A stretch of DNA of 64,000 bases from JAABTH01 sp964492615 (GCA_964492615.1 CAZBKZ010000006.1:31542-95541), one strand, 5' to 3'. Positions 8,865 through 18,062 are shown, numbered from the stretch's first letter. The notes: generated from the sequence alone by a model not told the origin. A program made the numbers and translations.

Positions 8865-10106
8865 ATGACAATTGAATGGCAACAATCTTATGCAGAGCGA
8901 ACCAGGCACATGCAAGGTTCACAAATCAGACAATACTTCGCCTTAACCGAAAGACCGGAAGTCATTTCTTTCGCCGGAGGATTCCCGGGAAACGAATTTT
9001 TCCCGAGTGATGATATTGCCTCCGCCCTGGCCAGGCTTGTTAAAAAAGAAAGTAAACTGGCCCTGCAGTACACCTCAACTGAAGGTCATTTTGACCTTCG
9101 TAATTACCTGGCCGGCAAAATGAACAGTAACGGCGCTTCAATAAATGCCGATCACATAATAATTACTGACGGTTCTCAACAGGGTATTGATCTTCTCAGC
9201 AGGGTCCTGATCAATTCAGGTGAAGCAGTATTGGTGGAAGAACCAGCTTATATTGGCGGAATGGGTGCTATTAAATCATATGGCGGGGTTCCGGTTGGTA
9301 TACCAATGGATAAGAAGGGCCCTCTTCCCGGCAAAATGGAAGAAATAATAATTGACCAGATCAAGAAAGGTAACAGGCCAAAAGTTTTTTACACCGTTCC
9401 CAATTTCCAGAACCCAACCGGCATAACCACAAGTGCTGAGCGCCGCAGGGCAATACTTGACCTTGCTTACCGCTATAATATCATCATTATTGAAGATGAC
9501 CCCTACGGCGAATTATGTTATGAAGGCTCTGTTCCCGAAAGCTACATGTCAATAGATAAAAATGAACATGTTATTTATCTCGGATCCTATTCCAAAATTC
9601 TCATCCCGGGAATTCGCATAGGCTGGATGGCCGGCCCCCGGCCGCTGATTGAAAAAGTTTCTTTGGCGAAGCAAACAACCAACCTCTGCTCCAGCTCACT
9701 GGGGCAGCAGCTGGCTTTCCGACTTTCAGAAGAAGGGTATGTCGACCGGCATATCAATAAACTGATCGGCCTTTATCGCAACAAGAGAGATATCATGTTG
9801 AAAGCAATGAAGCAGCACTTTCCATCGGATGTAGCGTTTACCAAACCTGAAGGCGGCTTTTTCGTCTGGGTTAAATTCCCCGATTACTATCCTTCCAGTA
9901 AAGAAATACTTGATTACGCTCTGCAGCATAATGTTGCTTACGTCCATGGGGAAGGCTTTTTCAGTAACAGCGATGGCGGCAGTCACGGCGCCAGGTTTTC
10001 TTTCAGTCAGCCAACATCCGAACAGATCAGCAGGGGCATTGCTACTTTGGGCAAAATACTGCACGCCCTGAGGCCAGATCAAAGATTAAAAGCTGTCGGT
10101 CAATAA
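8865..10106 (+). CDS. PLP-dependent aminotransferase, LysN/2-aminoadipate-type
   Basis: A class I/II fold-type I aminotransferase of 413 residues. Visible features are the FAGGFPG substrate-loop motif (about 36-42), NPTG after the QNP segment (about 183-188), the EDDPYGEL cofactor-ring motif (about 208-215) and the PLP lysine in SYSKILIPGIRIGW (about 240-253). This architecture is typical of broad-specificity 2-aminoadipate, branched-chain or aromatic transaminases. It lacks a GntR DNA-binding domain, so it is not a MocR regulator. ATG follows AGGGAGG, and the gene is directly controlled by the preceding T-box, so its product should belong to the metabolism of whichever amino acid that T-box senses. 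Confidence 0.87.
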   Translation: MTIEWQQSYAERTRHMQGSQIRQYFALTERPEVISFAGGFPGNEFFPSDDIASALARLVKKESKLALQYTSTEGHFDLRNYLAGKMNSNGASINADHIIITDGSQQGIDLLSRVLINSGEAVLVEEPAYIGGMGAIKSYGGVPVGIPMDKKGPLPGKMEEIIIDQIKKGNRPKVFYTVPNFQNPTGITTSAERRRAILDLAYRYNIIIIEDDPYGELCYEGSVPESYMSIDKNEHVIYLGSYSKILIPGIRIGWMAGPRPLIEKVSLAKQTTNLCSSSLGQQLAFRLSEEGYVDRHINKLIGLYRNKRDIMLKAMKQHFPSDVAFTKPEGGFFVWVKFPDYYPSSKEILDYALQHNVAYVHGEGFFSNSDGGSHGARFSFSQPTSEQISRGIATLGKILHALRPDQRLKAVGQ

Positions 10107-10175
10107 ATAAACATTATTACAATATTTTTCGATGCTGTCTATTTGCTAAATACTACTGGCGAAAGGGAAAGCAGT

Positions 10176-10817
10176 ATGAATGAAATAGTAATTGTTGATA
10201 GCGAGTGCGCAAACCTGAATAGCATTTGCAAAGCAGTTAAAGCAGCAGGTCTATCCGCAGTGATTACCGATAAACCCGATATAATAACCGGGGCAAAAGC
10301 GGTAATCTTCCCCGGCGTTGGTTCTTATAAACATGCCATGCAGGTTTTAGAGCAAAAAAAACTGGTATCGCCATTACTGGCATCGATTAATAAAGGTACG
10401 CCATTTCTCGGCATCTGCCTCGGCATGCAGCTACTCTTTACCTGCAGTGAAGAAACCCATGTACAGGATTCCACTAATAAGATTCAAGGGTTAAATGCCA
10501 TTAAAGGCCTCGTTGGTCGCTTTAGCGGAGACCTTCCTGTTCCTCATGTCGGCTGGAATAAAGTTAGGCCTGTTGCAGGCCATCCACTTTTCTACGGTTT
10601 GGGCAATAACAGTTATTTTTATTTCACCCATTCTTACTATGTAATACCTGAAAATAATGAAAACATACTGGCTGAAACCAGCTACGGCATTAATTTTACC
10701 TCGGCAGTAATCAGAAACAACCTGCTCGGAGTACAGTTTCACCCGGAGAAAAGCGGCCCGGCAGGCTTGCGCCTCCTCTCTAATTTTGGTAAGATTATAG
10801 CCGGTAAAGAGCAATAG
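10176..10817 (+). CDS. hisH: Imidazole glycerol phosphate synthase, glutaminase subunit
   Basis: The class I glutamine amidotransferase that hydrolyses glutamine and channels ammonia to HisF. The protein is 213 residues from ATG behind AAAGGGA; the open frame begins 11 codons earlier without a ribosome site. The catalytic cysteine is in GICLGMQLLF, and the His/Glu pair is in VQFHPEKSG near the C-terminus. HVGWNKV and YFTHSYYV are further HisH marks. The N-terminus reads VDSECANL where most HisH have DYGxGN. hisF follows after 23 bases. Confidence 0.93.
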   Translation: MNEIVIVDSECANLNSICKAVKAAGLSAVITDKPDIITGAKAVIFPGVGSYKHAMQVLEQKKLVSPLLASINKGTPFLGICLGMQLLFTCSEETHVQDSTNKIQGLNAIKGLVGRFSGDLPVPHVGWNKVRPVAGHPLFYGLGNNSYFYFTHSYYVIPENNENILAETSYGINFTSAVIRNNLLGVQFHPEKSGPAGLRLLSNFGKIIAGKEQ

Positions 10818-10840
10818 TTAAAGCGAAACAGGTGAAATAA

Positions 10841-11659
10841 ATGCTGGCAAAAAGAATTATTCCTTGTCTGGATGTGCGGGACGGCCGTGTGGTTAAAGGT
10901 ACCCGCTTTATTAATTTAAGGGATGCCGGCGACCCTGTTGAGCGAGCTCGCTATTATGATCAGGAAGGCGCAGACGAAATTATATTTCTTGACATAACTG
11001 CATCGGTCGAAAAACGCCGCGCCATAGTCGATGTTGTCAGTAAAACTGCCGAAGTTGTTTTCATCCCCCTGACTGTGGGAGGCGGAATTGATAACGTTCA
11101 GTTTATGCATGAGCTGCTACAAGGCGGAGCCGACAAAGTATCGCTTAATACCGCAGCTTTGAATAATCCCAATTTGATCAGTCAGGGTGCAGAGAGATTC
11201 GGTAGTCAGTGTATTGTTGCCGCAATTGATGCCCGGCGAAGGGATGATGTACAAGCTGGGAAAACTTCCTGGGAAGTTTTCAGTCACGGTGGCCGTCAAC
11301 CAACCGGACGCGAGGTAATAAGCTGGGCAAAAGAAGCAGAAGATCTTGGGGCGGGAGAAATATTACTAACCTCAATGGATGCTGACGGAACCCTGAAAGG
11401 TTATGATAACGAACTGCTGGCGGCAGTGACAAACGCTGTTAATATTCCCGTTATTGCCTCCGGGGGCGCCGGCAAACTTGAGCATCTTTACGATGCTCTA
11501 ACCATAGGGCAGGCTCATGCCGTTTTAGCCGCATCTATCCTGCATTTTGGTACTTTCAGCATAGCTGATATTAAAAAATACCTGTCCTTAAAAGGACTTC
11601 CGGTAAGACCTGTTACCGGTAACAAAGATTACGATTTGCGAGAGGAGTTTTTGGGATGA
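10841..11659 (+). CDS. hisF: Imidazole glycerol phosphate synthase, cyclase subunit
   Basis: A (beta/alpha)8 barrel that uses ammonia from HisH to form imidazole glycerol phosphate and AICAR. The first catalytic Asp is in IPCLDVRDGRVVKGT at the N-terminus, and the second in SMDADGT (about 177-183). Phosphate-binding glycines are in VGGGI and ASGGAG. The 272 residues exceed the usual ~252 through a C-terminal tail of about 20 residues. The stop overlaps the pdxS start by 4 bases (ATGA), so the two are translationally coupled. Confidence 0.96.
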   Translation: MLAKRIIPCLDVRDGRVVKGTRFINLRDAGDPVERARYYDQEGADEIIFLDITASVEKRRAIVDVVSKTAEVVFIPLTVGGGIDNVQFMHELLQGGADKVSLNTAALNNPNLISQGAERFGSQCIVAAIDARRRDDVQAGKTSWEVFSHGGRQPTGREVISWAKEAEDLGAGEILLTSMDADGTLKGYDNELLAAVTNAVNIPVIASGGAGKLEHLYDALTIGQAHAVLAASILHFGTFSIADIKKYLSLKGLPVRPVTGNKDYDLREEFLG

Positions 11660-12540
11660 AAGAACAGGGAACATTTAGGGTAAAAAAAGGTATGGCCCAG
11701 ATGCAAAAAGGCGGGGTTATCATGGATGTTACCACCGTTGAACAGGCCCGTATTGCAGAGAAAGCCGGCGCGGTTGCCGTTATGGCCCTCGAGCGTGTCC
11801 CGGCCGATATCAGAGCCGCAGGAGGAGTGGCCAGGATGGCTGACCCCGAGATGGTAACTAAAATCATGGACGCAGTTACCATCCCCGTGATGGCCAAGGT
11901 TAGAATCGGTCATTTCGCCGAAGCACAGATTCTGGAAGAACTCGGTGTGGATTATATTGATGAAAGTGAAGTGCTCACCCCAGCTGATGAGCAATATCAT
12001 ATAAACAAGCACCTGTTTAAAGTTCCATTTGTCTGTGGTGCCAGAAACCTGGGTGAAGCTTTAAGGCGAATTTCAGAAGGGGCAGCCATGATTCGTACCA
12101 AGGGAGAACCTGGAACAGGTAACGTTGTTGAGGCTGTCCGTCACATGCGTAAGGTGATGGATGAAATACGCCAGGTCCTCGGCAAAGTAGATGATGAACT
12201 GGTTGTAATGGCTAAGGAAATGGGCGTTTCTATTGAAATGTTAAAGGAAGTCAGGGAAGCAGGACGTCTCCCGGTTGTAAACTTCGCCGCAGGAGGCATC
12301 GCCTCCCCGGCAGACGCTTCACTGATGATGCAACTTGGTTCAGATGGTATTTTTGTAGGTTCGGGAATATTCAAATCGGAAAAACCCCAATTGGTTGCCG
12401 AGGCGATTGTTCAGGCTACCTTGCATTATGATGATCCGGCTTTACTGGCTAAAATCTCCAGGGGTTTGGGTGAAGCTATGCCCGGTTTGGAAATGTCTAC
12501 CCTTACCGAAGCAGACCGTATGCAAGAACGGGGTATTTAG
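11656..12540 (+). CDS. pdxS: Pyridoxal 5'-phosphate synthase, synthase subunit PdxS
   Basis: Makes PLP from ribose 5-phosphate, glyceraldehyde 3-phosphate and ammonia supplied by PdxT. The 294-residue barrel opens with KKGMAQMQKGGVIMDV and contains the conserved AVAVMALERVPADIR segment, the VPVMAKVRIGH strand with the active-site Lys, and the GAAMIRTKGEPGTG loop. The start is ATG within the hisF stop. The pdxT gene follows after 3 bases. PLP is also the cofactor of the aminotransferase upstream. Confidence 0.97.
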   Translation: MKEQGTFRVKKGMAQMQKGGVIMDVTTVEQARIAEKAGAVAVMALERVPADIRAAGGVARMADPEMVTKIMDAVTIPVMAKVRIGHFAEAQILEELGVDYIDESEVLTPADEQYHINKHLFKVPFVCGARNLGEALRRISEGAAMIRTKGEPGTGNVVEAVRHMRKVMDEIRQVLGKVDDELVVMAKEMGVSIEMLKEVREAGRLPVVNFAAGGIASPADASLMMQLGSDGIFVGSGIFKSEKPQLVAEAIVQATLHYDDPALLAKISRGLGEAMPGLEMSTLTEADRMQERGI

Positions 12541-12543
12541 TAG

Positions 12544-13122
12544 ATGAAGATTGGTGTTCTATCAGTACAGGGCGCAGTCTCTGAACACATATCCCTGCTA
12601 GAAAAGTGCGGTGTGGAAGCATTAAATGTAAAAAGCATTGACATGCTTAACGAGGTTTGCGGCCTAATTATTCCCGGCGGAGAAAGCACTACCATTGGGA
12701 AGTTAATTGAATTATTCGGTCTGGCAAAATCAATAAAAGAGCGTGCTGCATCAGGCAACCTTGCCGTTTTTGGTACCTGCGCCGGCATGGTCTTAATGGC
12801 TTATGAGATTTCTGACGGTCTTGAAAACCAACCGCGCCTCGGGTTAATGAATATCCGGGTTAAGCGCAATGCCTTCGGCCGACAGAGAGAAAGTTTTGAA
12901 GCAGAAATTGACTTTAACTCATTTACAGAACCACTGACCGGAGTTTTTATAAGAGCTCCTTTAATTGAAAGTGCAGGAGATAATGTCGAGATACTGGCTA
13001 AACTGCCCGAAGGCATTATAGCTGCCCGGCAGGGAAATCTTCTGACAACCTCCTTTCATCCGGAACTGACTGACGACAGCAGGGTTCACCAATATTTTGC
13101 AGAGATGTGTAAAGGGATTTAA
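12544..13122 (+). CDS. pdxT: Pyridoxal 5'-phosphate synthase, glutaminase subunit PdxT
   Basis: A class I glutamine amidotransferase that feeds ammonia to PdxS. The 192 residues show IGVLSVQGAVSEH at the N-terminus, the GGESTTIGKL oxyanion segment (about 44-53), the nucleophile in GTCAGMV (about 77-83) and the C-terminal FHPELTDD. Last gene of the hisH-hisF-pdxS-pdxT run; two hairpins with T-rich tails follow. Confidence 0.97.
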   Translation: MKIGVLSVQGAVSEHISLLEKCGVEALNVKSIDMLNEVCGLIIPGGESTTIGKLIELFGLAKSIKERAASGNLAVFGTCAGMVLMAYEISDGLENQPRLGLMNIRVKRNAFGRQRESFEAEIDFNSFTEPLTGVFIRAPLIESAGDNVEILAKLPEGIIAARQGNLLTTSFHPELTDDSRVHQYFAEMCKGI

Positions 13123-13171
13123 TTTTATATGCCCGAGCCCGGTGGGCTGGGAAGATATAAAAACATTTCCC

Positions 13172-13208
13172 CCAAAACCCCTCTCCTCCCAGGCGAGAGG
13201 GGTTTTGG
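13172..13208 (+). terminator. Strong terminator after pdxT
   Basis: A perfect 14-bp stem (13172-13185 with 13195-13208) and 9-base loop, followed by TTTTA. It sits between the convergent pdxT and guaA and is symmetrical enough to act on both strands. Confidence 0.88.
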
Positions 13209-13250
13209 TTTTATGTTTCCACCATTCCGAAGTTTACTTCTGCAGCACTA

Positions 13251-13280
13251 TTTCTCCTTCCGGGGGAGAAAGTTTTATTT
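13251..13280 (+). terminator. Secondary terminator-like hairpin
   Basis: TTTCTCC (13251-13257) pairs with GGAGAAA (13265-13271), followed by GTTTTATTT on the plus strand. It is probably a backup for the stronger upstream terminator. Confidence 0.45.
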
Positions 13281-13328
13281 ATTCAGCTCTACCCTTCTAT
13301 TCAAGACGACAGCAGGCTCACTGCCCGG

Positions 13329-14909
13329 CTACTCCCACTCTATTGTGCCTGGCGGTTTGGAGGTAATATCATAAACCACACGTGCTGCTTCTGCTATCTC
13401 ACCAGTGATTCTGGCCGAAGCTTTCTCAAGAAGGTCGTGCGGCAGGCGTGCCCAATCGGCAGTCATGGCATCTTCCGACAGCACAGCTCTCAGAGCTATG
13501 ACCGGACCGTAATGACGATCATCCCCTTTAACCCCGACCACATTAACTCCTGTTAATACAGCAAAATACTGCCACAGATCATCTTTCAAGCCGGCTTTAT
13601 CAATCTCTTCCCGAAATATCGCATCCGCTTTCTGAAGCAGTAGCAGTTTGTTTTCTGTAATTTCACCAATAATCCTGACAGCCAAACCGGGGCCCGGGAA
13701 TGGTTGTCTTTTTAATATCGAGTCAGGCAGTCCCAATTCAGACCCTACCAGGCGAACTTCATCTTTAAAAAGTTCACGCAGCGGTTCAATTAAATCAAAA
13801 CCAAGTTCATCCGGCAAACCACCAACGTTGTGATGTGACTTTATAACAGCTGATCCGTTAACCGTACCACTTTCGATTACATCCGGATAAATAGTACCCT
13901 GGGCCAGGAAAGTAATATCTCCCATGGAAAGGGCTTTTTCTTTAAAAACATTAATAAACTCAGCACCGATGATCATTCTTTTTACTTCAGGGTCCATGAT
14001 GCCGGTTAATTTATCCAAAAATTGTTTTCGGGCGTCAATATGTATAAAACGTCCTTTCAACCTTTCCTGGAATAATTTTACAACCTGCTTTGCCTCATCC
14101 AATCGCAATAATCCATGATCCACAAAAATATAGACAGCCCTGTCCGCTACAGCTTTATCCAACAAAAAGGCCACGACCGAGGAATCCACACCACCGCTTA
14201 AAGCACATACCACCTTATCCTTTTCACCAAGGGTATTCCTGATCATACTTACAGCATCATTAATAAAACTGCCCGGGCTCCAGGTTTTTTCACACCGGCA
14301 GACATTGAACAGGAATGCCTTTAGAACGCTGTTTCCTCCGGGAGTGTGAAAAACTTCAGGATGAAACTGAACACCGTATATCTTTTTTTCGTGACTGCCG
14401 ATAGCCGCCAGGGTATTATTTTCTGTGCGGGCTAATACCGAGAAACCGGGTGGTGTATTCAATACCTCGTCCTGGTGACTCATCCAGCCACAGTTGTTCT
14501 CTTTATCATTGAACAATTCGTCGGAGAAAAGAGGGTTCTTCTCAACTATACTGAATGATGTTCGGCCAAACTCGGAACGGTTACCTTTTGCCACTTTCCC
14601 GCCTAGTTCCAGGGCCAGCAGTTGCATTCCGTAACAGATACCGAGAATTGGCACTTTACCTTCGTAAACAGCAAGATCACAGCGGGGAGCATCATTTCCA
14701 TGCACAGAAGCAGGGCTTCCGGAAAGAATAATGCCGGCAGGATTAAGAGCGGCAATATCATTCCAGGCCGTATTATAAGGAACAAGTTCGCAATATACGC
14801 CTGCCTCCCTGATTCTTCTGGCGATTAACATACTGTATTGACCGCCAAAATCAAGGATTACAACCTTTTCACGCAAGCTGCCGGAATCGTCAGCCAAAAA
14901 ATGCTTCAT
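13329..14909 (-). CDS. guaA: GMP synthase (glutamine-hydrolysing)
   Basis: Converts XMP to GMP using glutamine and ATP. Domains in order: class I amidotransferase (about 15-205, nucleophile in GICYGMQLLA, His/Glu in FHPEVFHT), ATP-pyrophosphatase (from about 220, P-loop ALSGGVDSSV), and the C-terminal dimerisation domain ending IEWE. From the ATG at 14909 it is 526 residues. A TTG eight codons upstream is also possible, because AAAGGAG sits 14 bases before the ATG and overlaps that TTG frame. A kinase-operon terminator lies just upstream. No purine riboswitch was recognised. Confidence 0.96.
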   Translation of the reverse strand: MKHFLADDSGSLREKVVILDFGGQYSMLIARRIREAGVYCELVPYNTAWNDIAALNPAGIILSGSPASVHGNDAPRCDLAVYEGKVPILGICYGMQLLALELGGKVAKGNRSEFGRTSFSIVEKNPLFSDELFNDKENNCGWMSHQDEVLNTPPGFSVLARTENNTLAAIGSHEKKIYGVQFHPEVFHTPGGNSVLKAFLFNVCRCEKTWSPGSFINDAVSMIRNTLGEKDKVVCALSGGVDSSVVAFLLDKAVADRAVYIFVDHGLLRLDEAKQVVKLFQERLKGRFIHIDARKQFLDKLTGIMDPEVKRMIIGAEFINVFKEKALSMGDITFLAQGTIYPDVIESGTVNGSAVIKSHHNVGGLPDELGFDLIEPLRELFKDEVRLVGSELGLPDSILKRQPFPGPGLAVRIIGEITENKLLLLQKADAIFREEIDKAGLKDDLWQYFAVLTGVNVVGVKGDDRHYGPVIALRAVLSEDAMTADWARLPHDLLEKASARITGEIAEAARVVYDITSKPPGTIEWE

Positions 14910-14990
14910 CAATTTAATAAATTCTCCTTTCAAACTGCCAGATTCCCGGTCTTGAGCAATCAGGAACTTAACTGGTGAAACTTATTCTAT

Positions 14991-15019
14991 AAAAAGCAAA
15001 ACCCCGTTTAAACCCGGGG
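14991..15019 (-). terminator. Terminator at the end of the kinase/phosphatase island
   Basis: On the minus strand a CCCCG/CGGGG stem (15002-15019) with a loop of about eight bases is followed by TTTTGCTTTTT. It lies about 90 bases after the stop of the last kinase gene and separates it from guaA. Confidence 0.75.
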
Positions 15020-15106
15020 CCTGCTGCCAAATCACATTATCTGCTTCACAAAACTTCAGCTTAATTCAGGCTTAAACCGGACTTCTTGATTCTTCTTCAT
15101 CTGTTA

Positions 15107-17206
15107 CTAAAAACCGCTTTCCAACAAGTTACGTCCACTGCCATCCAGGCGAACCTTATAGATGTTATCCTGTTCGGCCTGATCCATGTAAAGTATCCAG
15201 TCACCGATTACGTTTATGTAGCGAACCGCTTCGGATACCAGTTTAACTCTTCCTGTACCGTCTGTTTTTACTTTATTCAGCGAGAATTCGTCCTCTTCGT
15301 CGGCATAGTAGATCCAACCATCAGCAACATTGATAAACCAGGCTGGCTGTTCAATTACTTTTTCATTTTCAGAGCCATCAGTCTTCATTCTATAAATACT
15401 TGATCCGTCATCCTCATTAATATAATAAACCCAGCCATCAGCCACATTTATACTGGATGAAGCGTTATCATTAATTTTTTCTTTCTGGCCGGCATCAGAA
15501 CTAACCCGGTAAATTTTATTTCCATCATCACGGTTAGCATAGTAGATCCAGTCTTCTTCTATATATAGAGACCATGCGGTATCTTCACTAAGCCTTGTCT
15601 TCCCCTCTCCGCTGCTGCTGATTCTGTAAAGACGATAATCATCGCTTTCATCAAGATAATAGAGCCAACCGTCTGCCAGCGTTGTGAACCAGGCTCCGTT
15701 GTCTGTAAGTGACTCCCTGTTTCCGCCATTCCGGTCAACTCTGTATATTCTATTATTATCATCACGGTTGCTGTAATAAATATAATCTCCGGATACATTA
15801 ATAAACCAGGCAGAATCCACACTGATTGCCCTTGTTTCACCCGAACCGGAAGTTCCCACCTGCAGACTTCCCCCCTGGTTACTGCGGAAGAAAATTTGAT
15901 CGCCCTGGAGAGCAGCCAGACCACCATTACTAATATTCCCTCCGCTGTTCCCAAAATAATTGGCTTCTGTTTGTACACTACCCTCGTTAACAGCAGCATC
16001 AATTTCGTTTTCTACTTCCGGCCCTGCTCCAACGGATTGATCTGTAGTAACATCCGCATCACTTCCACCTAAAACTCCACTGGCCCAAAGTCCATACCCC
16101 CCGGCGCCAATTACCAGGGCGGCAACCACACCGATAATCAGGCTCAAAGGGATTGCTTTCTTTTCAGTTTCAGTTTTTACAGCAGCACCAGCTGCCTGAT
16201 TTATAGCAGCAGGAGTCGGGGCAGTTACACCACCCGTGCATTTACCCATCAACACATCCTGAAAGTCCTGGATACTTTGAAAACGGTCTTCAGCACGGAC
16301 AGCAAGAGCTTTTAATAAAGCTTTTTCTTCGTCATCGTTAAGCGCAGCACCCAGTTTCGATGGCGGTTCCAAGGGATCTTCGACAAGCCGTTCCAGCGCC
16401 TCGGGCGGTTGTTTACCGGTTACCAGGTGGTAATAAGTAGCTGCGATAGCGTAAATGTCGGTCCAAGGCCCCTGCACTCCCTTACTTCGATATTGTTCTT
16501 CAGGGGCATAACCGGGTTTGAGAATTATCGACAAGCTTCGCCCTTTTTCACCAATTGCCTGGCGGGCAGCGCCAAAATCGATCAAGATCACCTGACCTTT
16601 TTTGTTGATAAAAATATTATCCGGGCTTATATCGCGGTGTAGGATATTTACCGAATGGACCTCCTTCAGGGCATCCATAACAGGCATTAAAATGCCCCGG
16701 GCCTGGTCAACCGGCAACACTCCACCGGCATTCGCCAAATGCTCTTTAACAGTAATTCCTTCTACATAGCTCATTACAAAATAAGCAGTTCCGTTAGCTT
16801 TGAAGAAATCGCGAACTGAAACGATATTGGGATGCCCTTCAAACTGGGCCAGGGTCCGTGCTTCCTGGAGGAACTTATCCAGGCCGTATTCATACTGGCT
16901 ACCCATACTTCCACTGTATGCCGACACCTGGCTATGCCCGGCAGCCCTTGAGGCAAGATCCTGGGGAAAGTATTCCTTAATCGCCAGTTTAACATTCAGA
17001 TTGAGATCCCAGGCCAGATAAGTTATGCCAAAACCGCCCTGCCCGAGCACCCGACCAACAAGGTACTTATTCTCAAGAACTGTGCGCGGTGGCAAGTATA
17101 AAGGTGATTCAGGCGCTGTTCCTTCAACAAAGCCGCAGTTTGAACATTTAGCTTCATCACCCGGTTTTTCTGTCATACAACCCATGCATAATCTATCAAT
17201 ATCCAA
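15107..17206 (-). CDS. Membrane Ser/Thr kinase with N-terminal zinc ribbon and extracellular seven-unit DUF5050-like propeller
   Basis: A 699-residue Hanks-type kinase. In order: a CxxC...CxxC zinc ribbon (about 7-25), a kinase domain (about 45-320) with a glycine-rich loop GQGGFG, VAIK-type lysine in LAIKEYFP, HRDISPDN, IDFGAAR and GYAPEEQY, one membrane helix (about 352-376), and an outer region with seven repeats of the GDWIYY type (about 425-699). All catalytic residues are present. TTG at 17206 is 8 bases behind GGAG and aligns with the sister kinase start; the longer GTG start would overlap that ribosome site. The outer repeats look like a sensor; the ligand is unknown. Last gene of the island. 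Confidence 0.9.
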   Translation of the reverse strand: MDIDRLCMGCMTEKPGDEAKCSNCGFVEGTAPESPLYLPPRTVLENKYLVGRVLGQGGFGITYLAWDLNLNVKLAIKEYFPQDLASRAAGHSQVSAYSGSMGSQYEYGLDKFLQEARTLAQFEGHPNIVSVRDFFKANGTAYFVMSYVEGITVKEHLANAGGVLPVDQARGILMPVMDALKEVHSVNILHRDISPDNIFINKKGQVILIDFGAARQAIGEKGRSLSIILKPGYAPEEQYRSKGVQGPWTDIYAIAATYYHLVTGKQPPEALERLVEDPLEPPSKLGAALNDDEEKALLKALAVRAEDRFQSIQDFQDVLMGKCTGGVTAPTPAAINQAAGAAVKTETEKKAIPLSLIIGVVAALVIGAGGYGLWASGVLGGSDADVTTDQSVGAGPEVENEIDAAVNEGSVQTEANYFGNSGGNISNGGLAALQGDQIFFRSNQGGSLQVGTSGSGETRAISVDSAWFINVSGDYIYYSNRDDNNRIYRVDRNGGNRESLTDNGAWFTTLADGWLYYLDESDDYRLYRISSSGEGKTRLSEDTAWSLYIEEDWIYYANRDDGNKIYRVSSDAGQKEKINDNASSSINVADGWVYYINEDDGSSIYRMKTDGSENEKVIEQPAWFINVADGWIYYADEEDEFSLNKVKTDGTGRVKLVSEAVRYINVIGDWILYMDQAEQDNIYKVRLDGSGRNLLESGF

Positions 17207-17262
17207 AGGAATCACTCCATTCGCTTCTACCGGCTAAAATAGATATATGTTGTAATAATATA

Positions 17263-17991
17263 CTAAGAAACAATTAATGCAAGTGCAGAATAATTATCGT
17301 GACCTTCCTCTGCTTTACTGATAACCTTTCCTTCCATAATCTCAAGCCACTTTTGAGTCGTTCTGCTTTGAGCCAGGCTATCTTCCATCTCTGATTCTAT
17401 AACATATTCCCAAAACCCGTCACTGCATAAAAGAAAACGGTCCCCCTCCTCTAACCGCACCGGCTTATCTGAATAGCGAATTTTGTTGAAATTACTGCTG
17501 TCAAAAGAGGCTGTCAACCTGTTACGATCTTCATGAAAGCGAATCTCATCTGCTGTTATACTACCGCTGTCGGCCAGATGCTGCGGGACACTGTGATCCC
17601 TGGTCTGAAAAGCAAGCCTGCCCGACCTAAACAGGTATAGCCTGGAGTCACCAACATGAGCCCAACAGGCCTTGTCCTCGCCGGTTAACAAGACGACCAG
17701 GGTTGTTTTTAAAGACGACTCCTTTCTTTCTGCACTTCTTAGTTGTTCAAGGGCCAAGGCGGCATTTCGCATATATTCCTGTAACTTTTCAGTTGAAAAA
17801 CCGGGGGACGCATTGAACGAAGATATTATACTTTTAGCTACAGCTTTTGAAGCAATATCACCACCGCGATGACCACCCAGCCCATCAGCCATGATATAGC
17901 AACCGAACTCGTCAAGAATGTTGTAGTCGGTATAATCTTCATTAACCTTACGTCCACCGGGGTTAGAAAGCATGGAAACATCAATTTTCAT
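17263..17991 (-). CDS. PP2C-family Ser/Thr protein phosphatase
   Basis: A 242-residue soluble PPM phosphatase expected to reverse phosphorylation by the adjacent kinases. Metal-binding motifs are intact: NEDY near the N-terminus, MADGLGGHRGG (about 34-44), AHVGDSRLYL (about 122-131), CSDGFWEY (about 191-198) and GHDNYSALAL at the C-terminus. There is no membrane helix. ATG follows AAGGGA. It is 56 bases upstream of the propeller kinase gene, which suggests a kinase/phosphatase pair on one mRNA. Confidence 0.92.
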   Translation of the reverse strand: MKIDVSMLSNPGGRKVNEDYTDYNILDEFGCYIMADGLGGHRGGDIASKAVAKSIISSFNASPGFSTEKLQEYMRNAALALEQLRSAERKESSLKTTLVVLLTGEDKACWAHVGDSRLYLFRSGRLAFQTRDHSVPQHLADSGSITADEIRFHEDRNRLTASFDSSNFNKIRYSDKPVRLEEGDRFLLCSDGFWEYVIESEMEDSLAQSRTTQKWLEIMEGKVISKAEEGHDNYSALALIVS

Positions 17992-18062
17992 GTTGCTTTT
18001 CCCTTTTGAGAAATCTCAGTTTAGTTATATTTACTGTAAACAAAAACTCATGTTACTATTCA

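Noticed and set aside
8606..8875. Plus-strand open frame of 89 codons
   Set aside because: It lies wholly inside the T-box leader and terminator, and has no ribosome site.
14910..15001. Purine riboswitch before guaA
   Set aside because: The stretch is short and holds only the upstream operon's terminator; no aptamer core was seen.
15559..16002. Minus-strand frame of 147 codons inside the propeller kinase
   Set aside because: It is an alternative-frame shadow of the repeat region and lacks a ribosome site.
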